A model generated the notes under the pieces. It was not told where the DNA came from. It was given only the letters and a program-made list of their open reading frames with translations, and did no database searches. DNA of 64,000 bases from Erythroxylum novogranatense (taxonomy: Eukaryota; Streptophyta; Magnoliopsida; Malpighiales; Erythroxylaceae). Location of the stretch: assembly GCA_029891385.1 (NCBI GenBank), contig CM057228.1, positions 65,478,523 through 65,542,522 on the forward strand, in the 5' to 3' direction. The translations under genes were made by a program, and so were the position numbers. Shown piece by piece: positions 11,641 through 23,036 of this stretch. Numbering within the stretch: the first letter of the stretch is position 1; the number at the start of each line of letters is the position of its first letter.

Positions 11641-13509
11641 ATCATGAGGATAGCTAACACCAGCCAGGTCAGACTCGTCAAACGAGATCACCTCATTAAT
11701 TTGTGGCTTTTTCGTTGCTGACTGACCCTCAGCGATCTGCCTGGCATATCGCTTCCTTCCTCTAACGGTGGACCCTCTTACTGCGCTACCGCCAAAAATC
11801 ATGTTTATGACCCTGACCGGTCGGTCATCCTGCTGTCTGGTATTTCTGTCATCTTTAGCCCTGGACTGTCCTCTTGTATCTCGTCGGTCGTCCATATTCC
11901 TGGTTTGCCTTCCGCCATCATTCATGTATTGTCTCCATGGTTTTCGCCAATTGTCAGATCGACCGCTCCTGCCCTCATTATCCCGATCGGCATTTTTTTC
12001 GTCCTTCAAGAATCTACCCAGCCTTCCCCTCTGGATAAGGAGTTCGATCTCTTTCTTTAGGTTCCAACAATCCTCCGTGTCATGACCAACATCTTTGTGG
12101 AAACGACAATATAAAGAAGAATCCCTTTTTTTGATAGGAGTTTTCAATTTATTGGGTTCTCGGAGGGATTCCTCTTCTGCTCTCATGACCTCCAGTACTT
12201 CCGCATATCGCTTGTTGAGCGGAGTGAAGGATTCTGTCCTTTGGTCCTTTCGATCGATCGACTTCCTCCAACTAGACAGATCCTTCTGCCGTTTATGTGA
12301 ATCATCGGCTCTACTATTCGGCCAGCAGTCATCCGCTCTACGTTTTGTGTTTTTCAACACTTCCTCCAGCTGGATGTATTTATCTACCCGATTTCTTATC
12401 TCTTGGATAGACCTGGGTTGATTAAGAGCCAGCGACTTCTTGAACTCTTCATCCCTCGTATTGCTCATCAAGCCAGCCAACATGGACGAGCAAGTGAGGT
12501 CAGAGACTTCGACAGCTTCATTGTTAAATCGGGTGATGAACTCTCGCAAACTTTCGTTCCTTCCTTGGGTCAACTGCATTACTTCCAAGGCAGTTTTCTG
12601 TGGTCGTTTACTTGTAGCAAACTGGTTGAGGAATAGCAGCTTAAAATCCTCAAAACTAGTTATGCAACGCGGGGGTAAGCTGTTGAACCATCTTCGGGCT
12701 CCTTCTTGAAAGGTTGTGCAGAAGGCTTTACATTGAATGACATCTGGAACGCAATGCAGGTTCATCATCGATTGAAAGTGTTGCAGGTAGTCGAGAGTAT
12801 CGACCTTTCCAGTATATTTTTCTGGCGTTGGTATCTTAGTTCCGACCGTTGGGAGGCTATCCAGGATCTCCGGGATGAAAGGAGAGTTGTATTGTGCAGA
12901 TGGTTGACTAGGACGGGAATTCATGGCTATATTGATTCGGTGGTCCACGATTTTTTCCAGGGCTTCAGCAGAGTGCCGATCGGCCATCACACCAATCTGC
13001 CGAGCGGGGGTTTGCTGCTGTTCCAATTGAGACTGTAAGATTTGGCGAATCAATAGATCGACCGCTTCTTCAATTTGTCTTTGTATGAGGAAGGCTTGTT
13101 GTGGTGCGGGAGGATTCGTGTTGGGGGAATATTGGGTGTGAGGATGTGAACTGGTTCTAGCGTCATCCTCTAAGGCCACACTTTGCACTTCTTGGTCTTG
13201 GTTTTGGGATTGTTGCGGTTGATCATGTTGATGTGAGTGTTGAGGGGGTAGCTCGTTTATGCTAGGGTTTTGGATGATGGGCGGAAGGTGTGTCTGGTGA
13301 TCAGGATGCGACGATGGAAGGGCGACAGGTAGTCGCAAACCTATTCGCTGTAATGCGAGTGCCGCAACAGCTGCTACAACATGATTTGTTGTCACCACCT
13401 AATTGATTTGAGTGTTTCTGGACGTAGTGTGTTGATGCCCGGCCTCACGGTGGGCGTCAACTAGTTCTATCTGATTTTGATGGGGCTGGGCGCTGCTGTT
13501 TGGATCCAT
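11641..13509 (-). pseudogene. Tat gag
   Basis: The likely start is ATG at 13507-13509 (MDPNSSAQPHQ), in frame with the long open stretch; TAG at 13399-13401 (codon 37) interrupts it. The centre holds a retrotransposon gag domain at about 12400-12840 (YTGKVDTLDYLQHFQ ... GARRWFNSLP ... LREFITRFN). A degenerate zinc knuckle, CRFHKDVGHDTEDCWNLKKE, lies at about 12050-12110 and an Arg-rich linker at about 11800-11990. It would form the particle that packages element RNA. A protein starting after the stop at 13399 would lack only the extreme N terminus. Confidence 0.85.
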
Positions 13510-13539
13510 GAGATTGGCTGATTTTGGTTCAGAGACACC

Positions 13540-14150
13540 TGCAAAATAATAAAGGCACGCTGGGGGTTGACTGTCGGTAGGCCCCTCCGACTCTGAAGTC
13601 AGTTTCTTATGAGAATTTTGGTGGCTAGTGAATAAAGAACATTAGGGTTCTCGAAAGTCGTACTTTTTTTTATGATGAGGTAATGAATTTATATAGCTAA
13701 TACCTACAAGGAATTAGGTCAATCATCAAGGGATGGGCCGATCGGCCCATGCGCCGTTCTGAGTTTGGGCTTATATCTAGCATGACCGACCCAACTAAAA
13801 GTGATAGACACCTACTTAGCTAAGCATTAAGTTCTATTTGAATGTGTAGATAGATGTGCTAATTGGAGGAAAATCATTTTTAGGACGGGGAAAATGATGG
13901 GAATCTAGTATATACTAGAGCTGCGTGGGCTTCGACCTAGTGGAGGCATAAGGACGGGCTTGGACAACTTGTGAAATGTTTGAGTAAAAGAATTACCGTT
14001 ACAGAATGTAATTAATGTCAGACTTTCCATTTTTTAGTAGGTTTTGCAGGCATATTGGAGTTCTAAAATTAAACTAGTGTCAAAGTTTAACACGTAACTA
14101 GTAATAGACTCGTAGCCGATCCACACACAAAAACAAAATGAATGATAGTG
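13540..14150 (-). repeat. 5' LTR of the Tat element (right boundary uncertain)
   Basis: The LTR end is placed at the TG (CA on the element strand) at 13540, just upstream of gag, where the element strand reads TTATTATTTTGCA. On that strand GCTATATAAATTC near 13685-13700 is a good TATA box, and the following 150 bp resemble the U5 of Retand-like elements. No partner LTR is in the window, so the outer boundary cannot be fixed. I could not identify a clean primer-binding site. Confidence 0.45.
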
Positions 14151-15680
14151 TTAGCAACACAAACATCGCAATTATCTCTTAATTAGTTAGGATTTTATTA
14201 TCTTAGGCTGTTATTTCCTTTTAAGGCTCTATCTTTAGGGTTTTATGGCTATACAAGGCCCTACTTGTATTTGTAATTGACATACTATCATTATTATTAT
14301 TATTAAATAAAAATTAAGATTTATGCTTTATTATATTTTATGTGTTAATCATATAATTATAAACTTTTAGTTATCTTGATTTTTGAAAATTATAACATTC
14401 TATCAGAACTTGTCGTGACTTCTCGACATTGTCTACAGCGGAAAGAAAGTTTGAAGCAACATTTCATAGATGGAAGAAGATTGGCAAAATTCATGCGCGC
14501 TAGCTTGTACTACCAATCATTCGTTTCATCATGTTAATAAACAATAACGCCATGCATACTTTCGAAAGAGAACATGCATACCAATAACGCCTTGGTATCT
14601 CTAAAAGTGGACTACCTCTAGCTCTAGCTGGCCACAGAAAAAGATGCCACTACCGATTTGTTATCATCTGTACGTTGGAGATCGGAGTACTCTCAAGGGT
14701 GTTGGATGGTCCAAGTCCTTCACTGATACCGGATACATGTAGGAGTAGGGCTGACTCCGTCTAACATACCAAAAGGAGAAAGCAGAAGTCGAAAAAGAAA
14801 GGGGACCTACAAAAGAAATGCTCGGCTTCTCCTTGACAATCGTGACCACATTTGCTACGAGAAAGCAGAGACCCGTGGGAACATGTAATTTAAATATGTG
14901 ATATAATAATTAATTTCCCAGTTGATAATTGTCTTTTTCCAGACACGCATTCAAAAAAAATAGGATTTATTGTCTTAATTGGGACTGTAATGTAATTAAC
15001 TTTGAACTAAAGTTTACTCTTTCCTTTTTCTCTAAAAATAATGTAATGTATTGACTATGAATCTCTCTGTTTTATATATATATATGTATCCGAAATTGAT
15101 ATTAGTATATTGACTATTGTCTTTTTTCGGATATGCATACAAATACAATAATATAATGTGTTGTCTTATTAGTCCATTCCTGTAAATCAAAGCTGTTCTC
15201 GTAATCTGTTGCATCCAGCTGCATATTCATGCTTATTGCCAACACGGCGAGCAAATGTCGATGTCACCTACCTAAAATATATTTTAAATGCTAATTCTGT
15301 CTAATTTATAATATCAACCAAGAGTATAAAAGCTATTTATTTATTTTTAATTTATTATAAATATAACTCATTATTAACTTTATTGTTAACTTTGCTAAAG
15401 TACCATAAAGGTTTAGCTCATTCTACGTCAACCTACATGGGATATTATATAAATAGATTTTAAAAATTAAATGAAAAAAAAACAAAATAAGGAAGGTTGA
15501 AGCCCTGAAAACCTTAAAACATCCCAAATTCATAGACGCCCATCTAAAGGTGACATCGATCTAAACGACTAAACCCTCTTTAAGTCCATGGCCCCTTCTT
15601 CCGTCCGTCCGTTGAAGCTTGACTATAACTCGGTGTGCTCGTCCTTGCGTCCAGTCTCGTCGTCTTCAACATTGAAATTA
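14151..15680. other. Non-coding stretch, nothing recognised
   Basis: AT-rich sequence with short (ATT)n near 14288-14305. The stretch around 14180-14290 ('ttatttccttttaaggctct...') looks LTR-like, but I found no termini. No open frame longer than about 60 codons has family character. Confidence 0.4.
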
Positions 15681-15689
15681 GTACCGTCC

Positions 15690-16019
15690 ATGGTTTTGAA
15701 ACTTGAATCAGACCGGCCGGTTTGACTGGTGATCGGTCGATGGTTCGGTCCGGTTTATGTCATAAAATCGGTCTTCAATTGATCAGTGTGAACCTGTCAA
15801 AATCGGTCAATTGACCGGTTTTTGACCGATTGGACCGATCCGATCGGACCGGTTCGATAATTTTTTTTTAATATTTTTAATATTATATATAATTAAATAT
15901 AATTATTGCATAATTATTACGTCACACTGGTTCGATCGGTGGTTGAACCGGTCGAACCGATCAAACCGATAATCAATAAAGTCACCGATTCAATGATCGG
16001 TCCAAATTTTAAAACATTG
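15690..16019. mobile_element. MITE of 330 bp, Mutator-like, with 9-bp target duplication
   Basis: The ends are imperfect inverted repeats (ATGGTTTTGAAACTTG at left; CAATGTTTTAAAATTTGG as the complement at right). They are flanked by GTACCGTCC (15681-15689) and GTACTGTCC (16020-16028), a 9-bp duplication with one change. The inside is full of short GACCGG/CCGGTT words in both directions around an AT-rich centre. It is non-coding and would need transposase from elsewhere. The 9-bp duplication points to the Mutator superfamily. Confidence 0.75.
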
Positions 16020-16028
16020 GTACTGTCC

Positions 16029-16750
16029 GACACGACAACACGTAACGGACGAGACCCCAATTGGCCCACTAGTGATGTGCAAATTCTTGGTATTTTGACT
16101 GATGAAATAAAGAAGAAACGTGGAGAAAGAGGCGGGTAAATAATACTTCGTTCCCTAGTTTTCATGGTGAACTCCGTTTCTTATCGTTATTTAGTCTTGC
16201 TTCGATTGATTGATTGAGATTTTTAACATGAATTTTAAAAAATGATATTAAAATATTTCAAGCTTTAATTTATTATAAAAATAGCTCGACGATACCAAAT
16301 TATTTTTTTCATGCATGACTACCGCGTAATCTTTTGTTCACATAATTATTTTATTATTTAATAAAATTAAAAAAGGGGAGAGAAAAACCCTTTTATTGTT
16401 GGATTCTTTTCCCTGTTTAGTTGCTCTTTCATTCGACCATCACCCTAGACAACACTCCAAACTGGTGAATGTGGGCATATAAATCGCTAGCCATTTCGTA
16501 CGGCAGTGAACATTACTGGGTCCATGAATGTAACAATCGATCCTGAATAAAACGAGGTTGTTTTCATATTTCAGTATACAACTCCTTTTACGTTCCAAAG
16601 TTGATGCTGATTGTCTCTGTTGTTATTTGATGGGCTTGCCTGATACTTGGAATAAGCTACTCTACACATGTTTCATCTCCCACTGTTGACCACACAAAAG
16701 GTTATATTATTCTTTTAGATTGTTAATGTGTTGGTCCTGTTGGATAAAGG
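16029..16750. other. Non-coding stretch, nothing recognised
   Basis: No open frame has family character. 'gcatataaatcgc' near 16475 resembles a TATA box, but no gene follows. Confidence 0.35.
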
Positions 16751-16758
16751 TTATAAAC

Positions 16759-16935
16759 AGGGACGGAGTCAGACTCAATTCTAAAGAGAGGCCAGATGTC
16801 AACATTTAATAGAAATTTTTTTTAAAAAAAGAGCCACTTATATTTGTAATTTTAAAAATTTTAATTATATAAATAATTTTTTTAAAAAAATATTTAAAAG
16901 AGCCCCCTTCCCTTGTAACATAGCTCCGTCCCAGG
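16759..16935. mobile_element. Small MITE of about 177 bp, possibly hAT-like
   Basis: The termini are AGGGACGGAG and, on the complement, CCTGGGACGGAG, with an AT-rich inside. Flanks TTATAAAC (16751-16758) and CTATAAAA (16936-16943) agree at 6 of 8 positions, which could be a decayed 8-bp target duplication as in hAT elements. Confidence 0.5.
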
Positions 16936-16943
16936 CTATAAAA

Positions 16944-17712
16944 GCAAAAGCTATTACTCAAATAAATGTTTATGAAGTTGACACATTGTCCTGATCTGTC
17001 ACTGCAACGATAATTAAAGTTGAAAGTTGTTTCCATAAGCCAAGTCCCACAGAGCCCAATTTTACCCGACAATCAGCATAACTAACGAACCCTCTTTATT
17101 ATGAAAAACTATGGCCATCCATCCTAAGGCAATGAACCATATATTCATTCCAACTAGATGAACTATGTTAAACCCAAATTTTAATAAATTTTCTTTGTTT
17201 TGAAGAGTACTAATAGGGGAGATAATTCCAATAATAAAATTAGACACTTTCTTTCTAATTTTATTAAATAATAAAATAATTATATAGACACGTGGCACTT
17301 ACATGACAAACACATCAATCTGACGTGGCTAGTTGCATAAGCCGCATTAACGAAGAACTTAACGCCAGGCTATTGTTGCAATAAATTGAAAATTTGAACA
17401 TTTTAATTTTACTTTTAAAAGTTGGTACTAATATTACAAAATTAAATAAAGGTGAGGATTTTTTTTACAATTAACCCTTAAACAATGCTGCACAAGTTAT
17501 GAGAATTGACTTAAAAGATTTAAAATATTTAACAAAACTAAGATCGAAAAATAAAAGAATTATATACAATGCCAAGACACTGTAAATGTTACTAAAAGAC
17601 TTCTGTACAAGATACCAATATAATGTAAAAATATGCACTACATATCTTCAATAAAATGATATTAATACATTACATATCTCAAGTTTATTGTACAAAGTTG
17701 CAATATCAAAGT
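16944..17712. other. Non-coding AT-rich stretch
   Basis: No gene or repeat recognised between the MITE and the CACTA element. Confidence 0.4.
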
Positions 17713-18349
17713 GATCACTACAAAAAAATTTAGTTTCAGCAACCAAATTTTCGGCAACCATAATAAAATGGTTGCTAATTATATATATTTTGCAACCAAA
17801 ATTTATTTGGTTGCAATATATAAGTTACGTATATTTTTTATCGTCTAATCAATACTTGATGGCTATAGATGGTCACTAAAACTTACAATTCATAGATAAT
17901 AATATAACGACCAAACTTAATAATTTTAGCAACAACTTTAATGGTCGCTATAGAAAATTATTAATAACAACCAACTGTTGAGTGGTCACTATAAGTATTT
18001 CAAATTTTCTATTAGCAACCAATAAATTTGGTTGCTAAATTTACATTACTTCTTTACAGCAACCACATTATATGATTACTAAAGAAGTATTTATAGCAAC
18101 CAAATAATTTGTCGCTAAACATTTTAGAAAAGATAAAAGAGTTCTTTAGATTCGGTTCATATAGTTCAAATTAGTTTAAAGATTCGTTCTTATAATAATT
18201 AATTATTATAATTTAATTTATATTAATTTTATAATTCAAAATATATTTTTATTTGAGGAAAGAAGTTATCTAATAAAAAATTTATTGTTTGGTAATTTCA
18301 TATTTCATTTACCTTTAGTTAATTAAGGAATTTGTTTGTTTCATTTCTC

Positions 18350-18554
18350 CTTTTTAGTTGTTGTTTTGTGAAAAAATAGGTAAGTAAAATATGTTTGGTT
18401 TATTACATTGCGATTTTTTTACGAAAATAAAAAAACCACAATGATTTTATAGAAACCAGAAAACATCGTTTCTCTGTTTTCTTTGACAAAAAACCAACAT
18501 ATCCCTACTTTCTATCTCGCTTAATAATAATAATAATAATAATAGTACAAAATT

Positions 18555-18589
<35 letters not shown>

Positions 18590-18747
18590 GATAATTAATT
18601 TGGTATAATAAAATTAAAAATATTAAAAATATTAAAAATAGTAAGTAGAAATTTTATAACAATAATTAATAAAATAAAAATAATAGTAATAATAATATTA
18701 TTATTAACAATAAATAATAATAATAATAACTTATTAAAAATAATTAT

Positions 18748-18812
<65 letters not shown>

Positions 18813-19223
18813 TAAAAAAACAAACAAACAAACAAATATATTTTTGTTTTCAATTTTTATTAGAAATCTCAACCAAACAAGTTTTTATTTTAGATTTTAT
18901 ATTGTAAATCCTAACCAAACAAGTTTTCGTTTTTTAGAGAAAAAAAAACAGAAACTAAAAACAGGAAACAGAAATCAAAAACAACAACAGAAAAACAAAA
19001 GTGGAAGAAGCTGTTTGTTTCTTTTTTTTTTCATTTTTTGTTGTCATTTTTGTAACAAGAAAAATAGGTAAGTAAAATGTGTTTGACTTATTTTGCTACG
19101 ATTTTTTGTTTCTGAAAATAAAAAATTACAACGGTTTTACAGAAACTAGAAAACATCGTTTCTCTAAATTTTGACAAAATGTTTTCTTTGACAGAAAACC
19201 AACATATCCCTACTTGCTATCTC

Positions 19224-19282
<59 letters not shown>

Positions 19283-19300
19283 GTACAAAATTTATAATGA
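18350..19300. repeat. Duplicated 0.2-kb module with AAT microsatellites inside the CACTA element
   Basis: The stretch at about 18350-18560 recurs at about 19040-19300 (688 bp apart). Both copies hold AAAAATAGGTAAGTAAAAT, then GAAAACATCGTTTCTC, then CAACATATCCCTACTT, and both run into (AAT)n arrays (18521-18540, 18557-18589 and 18750-18811 on one side; 19225-19281 on the other). Confidence 0.75.
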
Positions 19301-19404
19301 TAATTAATAATAATAATAATAAAATAAAAAAGTACAAAATTTATAATGATAATTAATAATAATAATAATAAAATAAAAAAGTACAAAATTTATAATGATA
19401 ATTA

Positions 19405-19410
<6 letters not shown>
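19282..19410. repeat. 49-bp tandem repeat, about 2.6 units
   Basis: AGTACAAAATTTATAATGAT begins units at 19282, 19331 and 19380, each followed by AATTAATAAT and an AAT/AAAT run. The array was probably built from the AAT microsatellite by slippage. Confidence 0.85.
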
Positions 19411-19439
<29 letters not shown>

Positions 19440-19707
19440 GATACTTAATTTGGTATAATAATATTAATAATATTAAAATAATAAGTAGAAAATTTATAAC
19501 AATAGTTAATAGTAATAAAATAATTAATAATAAAATAATAAATATTATTATTATTATTAACAATAAATAATGATAATAATAATAATAATAATAATAACTT
19601 ATTAACAATAATAATTAATAATGAATAATAATAAGAATAACTTAATGTATTTCCTAATGTTGTCATATATTTTCTTATATTTTCTCCCGGATTCTTCTCT
19701 ATTTCAG

Positions 19708-20656
19708 CTTACTATGGTGGAGTCATGGGCATTTTACTTGTGTATGATGTCACATATGAGTCTTCTTTTAATAGTAATAACTAACTAGACTCTTATCTTT
19801 TGTGGTTTTATTTTCTTTGATCTTAATTCATTTTGTTGATAGATTTTCTAAGATCTTCATTCATTTTCATTTGACTCTTAGAATGTCTAAGATCTTTGGT
19901 TGTAAAAAAGTTAATTCTTTTATCTCTCATTGTTATATTTTCTTGATATAATTAACTTTTACCTTTTGTTAGACATCAGGAATTGGATTCGTAATATTGA
20001 ACAGCATGCTTCTGATAATGTCAACAAGATTTTAGTGGGCAACAAAGCAGACATGGATGAAAGCAAAAGGGTCAGCTATCTGTCTCACTTTGTTCTGGTT
20101 GTGCGTGTCTTTATGTTTTTATTTGTTTTGTCACCAATGTGAATTTACTTGACAAGATTTTTCTTTAGGCTGTTCCAACCTCAAAAGGACAGGCTCTTGC
20201 AGATGAGTATGACATGAAGTTCTTTGGGATTGTATGTAAAATTTGATTTTGGTGCTTAATTACTTCGATTGTAGTTGATTCCATGTGCTAATGATTATGT
20301 TAATTGCAGAGTGCAAAAACTAACTTGAACGTGGAGGAGGTTTTCTTTTCAATAGCTGGAGATATCAAGCAAAGACTTGCAGATACTGACTCAAAAGTTG
20401 AGGTACCAAGTCATTAAAACTATTTTCGCAAGATGCCGTGCTCAATAAAATTTCTCGAATGCCAAATACAGATATTCTTTTGAATTATCTGCATTTCATT
20501 AGCTGCTCATTCAATTGCCCTATATTTCTTTTTATCGTGTTTTCGTTTTTGATTCTCATCCCATTCATGGAATCATTATACTTTTGAATGTTGTAGCCCC
20601 AAACGATAAAAATCAACCAACCAGACCAGGCAGGAGCAGCTGGCCAAACTGTATAA
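19708..20656 (+). pseudogene. Captured RABE1/Rab8-type GTPase gene segment (five exons, C-terminal half)
   Basis: The exons are 19708-19773, 19973-20070, 20169-20231, 20310-20402 and 20597-20656. All four introns have GT...AG ends and compatible phases. The joined product starts after switch II (AYYGGVMGILLVYDV) and contains the guanine-recognition motifs GNKADMDES (G4) and SAKTNLN (G5), then the RABE C-terminal region (PQTIKINQPDQAGAAGQT). The P-loop, switch I and DTAGQE are absent. TAA at 20654-20656 falls about eight residues before the usual end, and the downstream sequence has lost one of the paired Cys that would be prenylated. The usual Arg of YYRG is Gly and the usual FFET is FFGI. 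It cannot be a working GTPase; it could yield a chimeric RNA. Confidence 0.9.
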
Positions 20657-21100
20657 AAATCAACTTGCTATGGTTCTTAAAGATGCCAAGTTGAATAAGC
20701 ATACGGACACATTCCTGAGCATGTTGGTGAACACTAATTTTGCCAGAACTTTGTGATTGATGCTTGTATTATTTTACATAATCATTATTTTTCAACTCTT
20801 GTACATTTCCTGTGACTTTTATGAGAAATTAATGTCCTTATTAGATCAATTTCGCCTAATCTATTCTTGATGTTTGAAACACTAGTGTCTGACGCAGCTT
20901 CTTACTATGGCTTGTGATGCTTTAGTTGAAATGAACGATTGAATTTACAAACTATTTCAATGTATCAATGGTCTTATAGTGCTCTGGATCTTCAATCACC
21001 AAACGTGGAAAGGAAATTGGAGTTGTGGGATTTAATTGTATGCAAATTTGATTGTTGTTAACCAATAAAAGGTTAAATTTACTAGGTTAGAATGGGTTTA
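20657..21100 (+). other. Probable captured 3' UTR and downstream flank of the RABE gene
   Basis: This follows directly on the last exon and precedes the right subterminal repeats. It is non-coding and AT-rich. The placement suggests capture included the 3' UTR, but only comparison with the donor gene can show this. Confidence 0.4.
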
Positions 21101-21430
21101 AGATTTATAATTTGAATCAAACTGGACCAATTTGAATTATTTTTGCAATCAATTTTGGTTACTGGCAGGTATACGTTAGGAATCATCCAAATTATTTTTG
21201 CGACCAAGTTTTGGTGGCTAACACATACATTCTAGTGACCAATAATTAATTTTTTGTTGCTAAATTATAGTAAATATAATACAATTTGTGACGATATTAA
21301 AACTATAGCAACAAATTATTTGGTTGCTAAAAGTAAAATTTTAGCAACAGCATCATGTCGTCACAACATGGTTACTAAAAGAAATTTGATACACCATTTG
21401 TTACAACCAAATAAAAATAACTTTAACCAA

Positions 21431-21655
21431 TGACTTGATTGCTATAAGATTATTTTTTACCAACAAAAATATTTTTGTCGCAGTATGAATAACTATTGTA
21501 ACCACTGACTTGGTTGTTATATGATTATTTTTTACCAACAAAAATAATTTGGTCGCATTATAAATAGCTATAGTAACCATTGACTTGGTTGCTATAAGAT
21601 TATTTTTTAGCAACAAAAATAACTTGGTCGCAGTATGCATAACTATAGCAACCAT
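21431..21655. repeat. 75-bp tandem repeat, three units, in the right subterminal region of the CACTA element
   Basis: Units start TGACTTGRTT at 21431, 21506 and 21581, exactly 75 bp apart. Each contains several CAACCA/GGTTGYTA-type words, so triplication raises the number of presumed transposase-binding sites at this end. Confidence 0.88.
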
Positions 21656-21994
21656 TCTAACATTACAGCGACCATTAAATTTTACATTAGCAAGTATAAA
21701 TTTGGTCGCTAATAATTCTACCTTTAGTGACCAATTTTAAATGGTTGTTAATAATGCATTTTTAACGACCAACATAATAACTCGTCACTGAGCACTTTTA
21801 GTAACAACCCTATAGTGACCACCTGTGACCAACTCGATTTTGGTCGTTATAATTTTTAACGACCATTTTCTTACTTTTAGCAACCATTAATAATAGTTGC
21901 TGAAACTAATTTTTCTTGTAGTGGATCCTTCCATTTCTTCCGGGAGTAATGGCTAGAATGACACAACCAACATTGTCACTACTTGAGACAATGA

Positions 21995-22084
<90 letters not shown>
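21995..22084. repeat. (AT)n microsatellite, about 45 repeats
   Basis: Uninterrupted AT dinucleotides 70 bp to the right of the CACTA element. The length is likely to vary between individuals and may be imprecise in assembly. Confidence 0.95.
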
Positions 22085-22087
<3 letters not shown>

Positions 22088-22345
22088 TGCTTTAATTGTA
22101 GTAGTTGATGATGGTAGTAATACTTCTTTCACTTTATTAACTTACATCTTGATGACCCTTTTCTTAATAACTAAGCAACCTGCCCAGCACCCCATAAAAA
22201 CTCTCCAGTCGATATCCAATCCCTTGGAGCAAAGTCTTTTATCTTTTCTTGAAAATATTTTAACTCAGTATAAAGAAAAAAAAGGGGTAGTAGTGGAAGT
22301 TTTTAAAAGTAGCTTTTATTAAAAATTTTGACAGTATAACAATTG
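22085..22345. other. Non-coding AT-rich stretch
   Basis: Nothing recognised. A weak inverted similarity around 22285-22440 could be an old MITE but has no clear ends. Confidence 0.3.
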
Positions 22346-23036
22346 TTATTTAATAAAATAAAAAAATTTAGGTTCTTGAAAAGCAATTTAAAACACTTCT
22401 ATCTACTTAACCAAAGCACCACTGCTACTTCTGGACTTCAAGTCCATTAAGAAACAATCTCAAAGGTTCAAACACATTCATACATTTAGTTAAAGAAAAC
22501 AACATTTATAAATAATCACATTTTCACAAAACTGAGATCAAGACATATTTACGAAGCTGATGAACTATACGTAGTAAAACATTTACAATCTATCTTTACA
22601 CAAAAGATGTTCAAAACATGTTCATAATTATGTAATACATGTAAAACAAATGCACAAGCAAAACTGCCTACACAATGGCATGTGACAAAGGTAGCTACTC
22701 AAATGGTTGAGTCCCGGCTACTGAAATCCTTGAGTGTGCACCTGGGAGATTAAAATTAAAAAAAAAGAACATAAAATAAAGTGTGAGTTAAACGAGCTCA
22801 ATGAGTGTTATGTTTTCCATTCAAAACGTTTATACAAACATTAAACTCCATAAAGAGCAAAGAAAATTTCCTTTTCTTTTCAAGCGGTAACCAATGTTCT
22901 GACATAACAAATTCATATAATCAATGCACATGTAAAACACAATCAAGTTCCTCTTTTCTTGTAAGGTAAGTAGAAATAATAATCAATAGTTTCATGAACT
23001 TCCTCTTTTAAAATTTTCTTTGCCATTTGGTACCGT

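Larger units (their letters stand above)
5594..14150 (-). mobile_element. Tat-lineage Ty3/gypsy retrotransposon, decayed, 3' LTR missing
   Basis: Read on the - strand the order is 5' LTR, gag, protease, RT, RNase H, second (archaeal/plant-type) RNase H, integrase, tandem-repeat 3' UTR, and an ORF in the opposite direction. Two RNase H domains and the antisense ORF near the 3' end are hallmarks of the Tat group (Retand/Ogre relatives). The left part abuts the Tekay LTR at 5593, so the 3' LTR is either left of the window, separated by a Tekay insertion, or lost. The coding part carries at least eight TAG stops and several one-base frameshifts. The right boundary is approximate. Confidence 0.8.
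17716..21923. mobile_element. Non-autonomous CACTA transposon (4.2 kb) carrying a captured RABE GTPase gene segment
   Basis: The left end starts CACTACAAAAAAATTTAG and the right end is its inverted match with small indels. Both continue into GTTTCAGCAAC, so the terminal repeats are about 28 bp. The 3-bp target duplication GAT flanks both sides (17713-17715 and 21924-21926). Subterminal regions of 0.4 kb (left) and 0.8 kb (right) are packed with TAGCAACCA / GGTTGCTA words in both orientations, the usual transposase-binding layout. No TNPA/TNPD-type transposase coding is present, so it depends on a partner. The centre holds AAT microsatellites, a duplicated module and a five-exon fragment of a Rab gene. 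Confidence 0.93.

Noticed and set aside
13440..13475. Hairpin TTGATGCCC...GGGCGTCAA upstream of the Tat gag block, considered as a primer-binding site or regulatory hairpin
   Set aside because: It lies inside the gag coding frame that starts at 13509 (codons for LVDAHREAGHQ), so coding explains the sequence; the hairpin may be incidental.
14180..14300. LTR-like segment 'ggttttatggctatacaaggcc'
   Set aside because: It resembles LTR R regions, but there are no termini, primer site or partner copy.
16440..16700. Possible host-gene promoter and first exon
   Set aside because: A TATA-like word and a splice-like site exist, but no protein-like frame follows.
19402..19666. ORFs rich in Ile, Tyr and Leu on the - strand
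   Set aside because: Translation of AAT microsatellites.
19708..20656. Functional Rab GTPase gene
   Set aside because: The N-terminal half with the P-loop and switch regions is absent, the C-terminal Cys pair is lost and a stop precedes it; it lies inside a transposon.
22285..22440. Possible MITE with GTAGTGG / CCACTGCTAC ends
   Set aside because: The inverted similarity is weak and no target duplication could be found.
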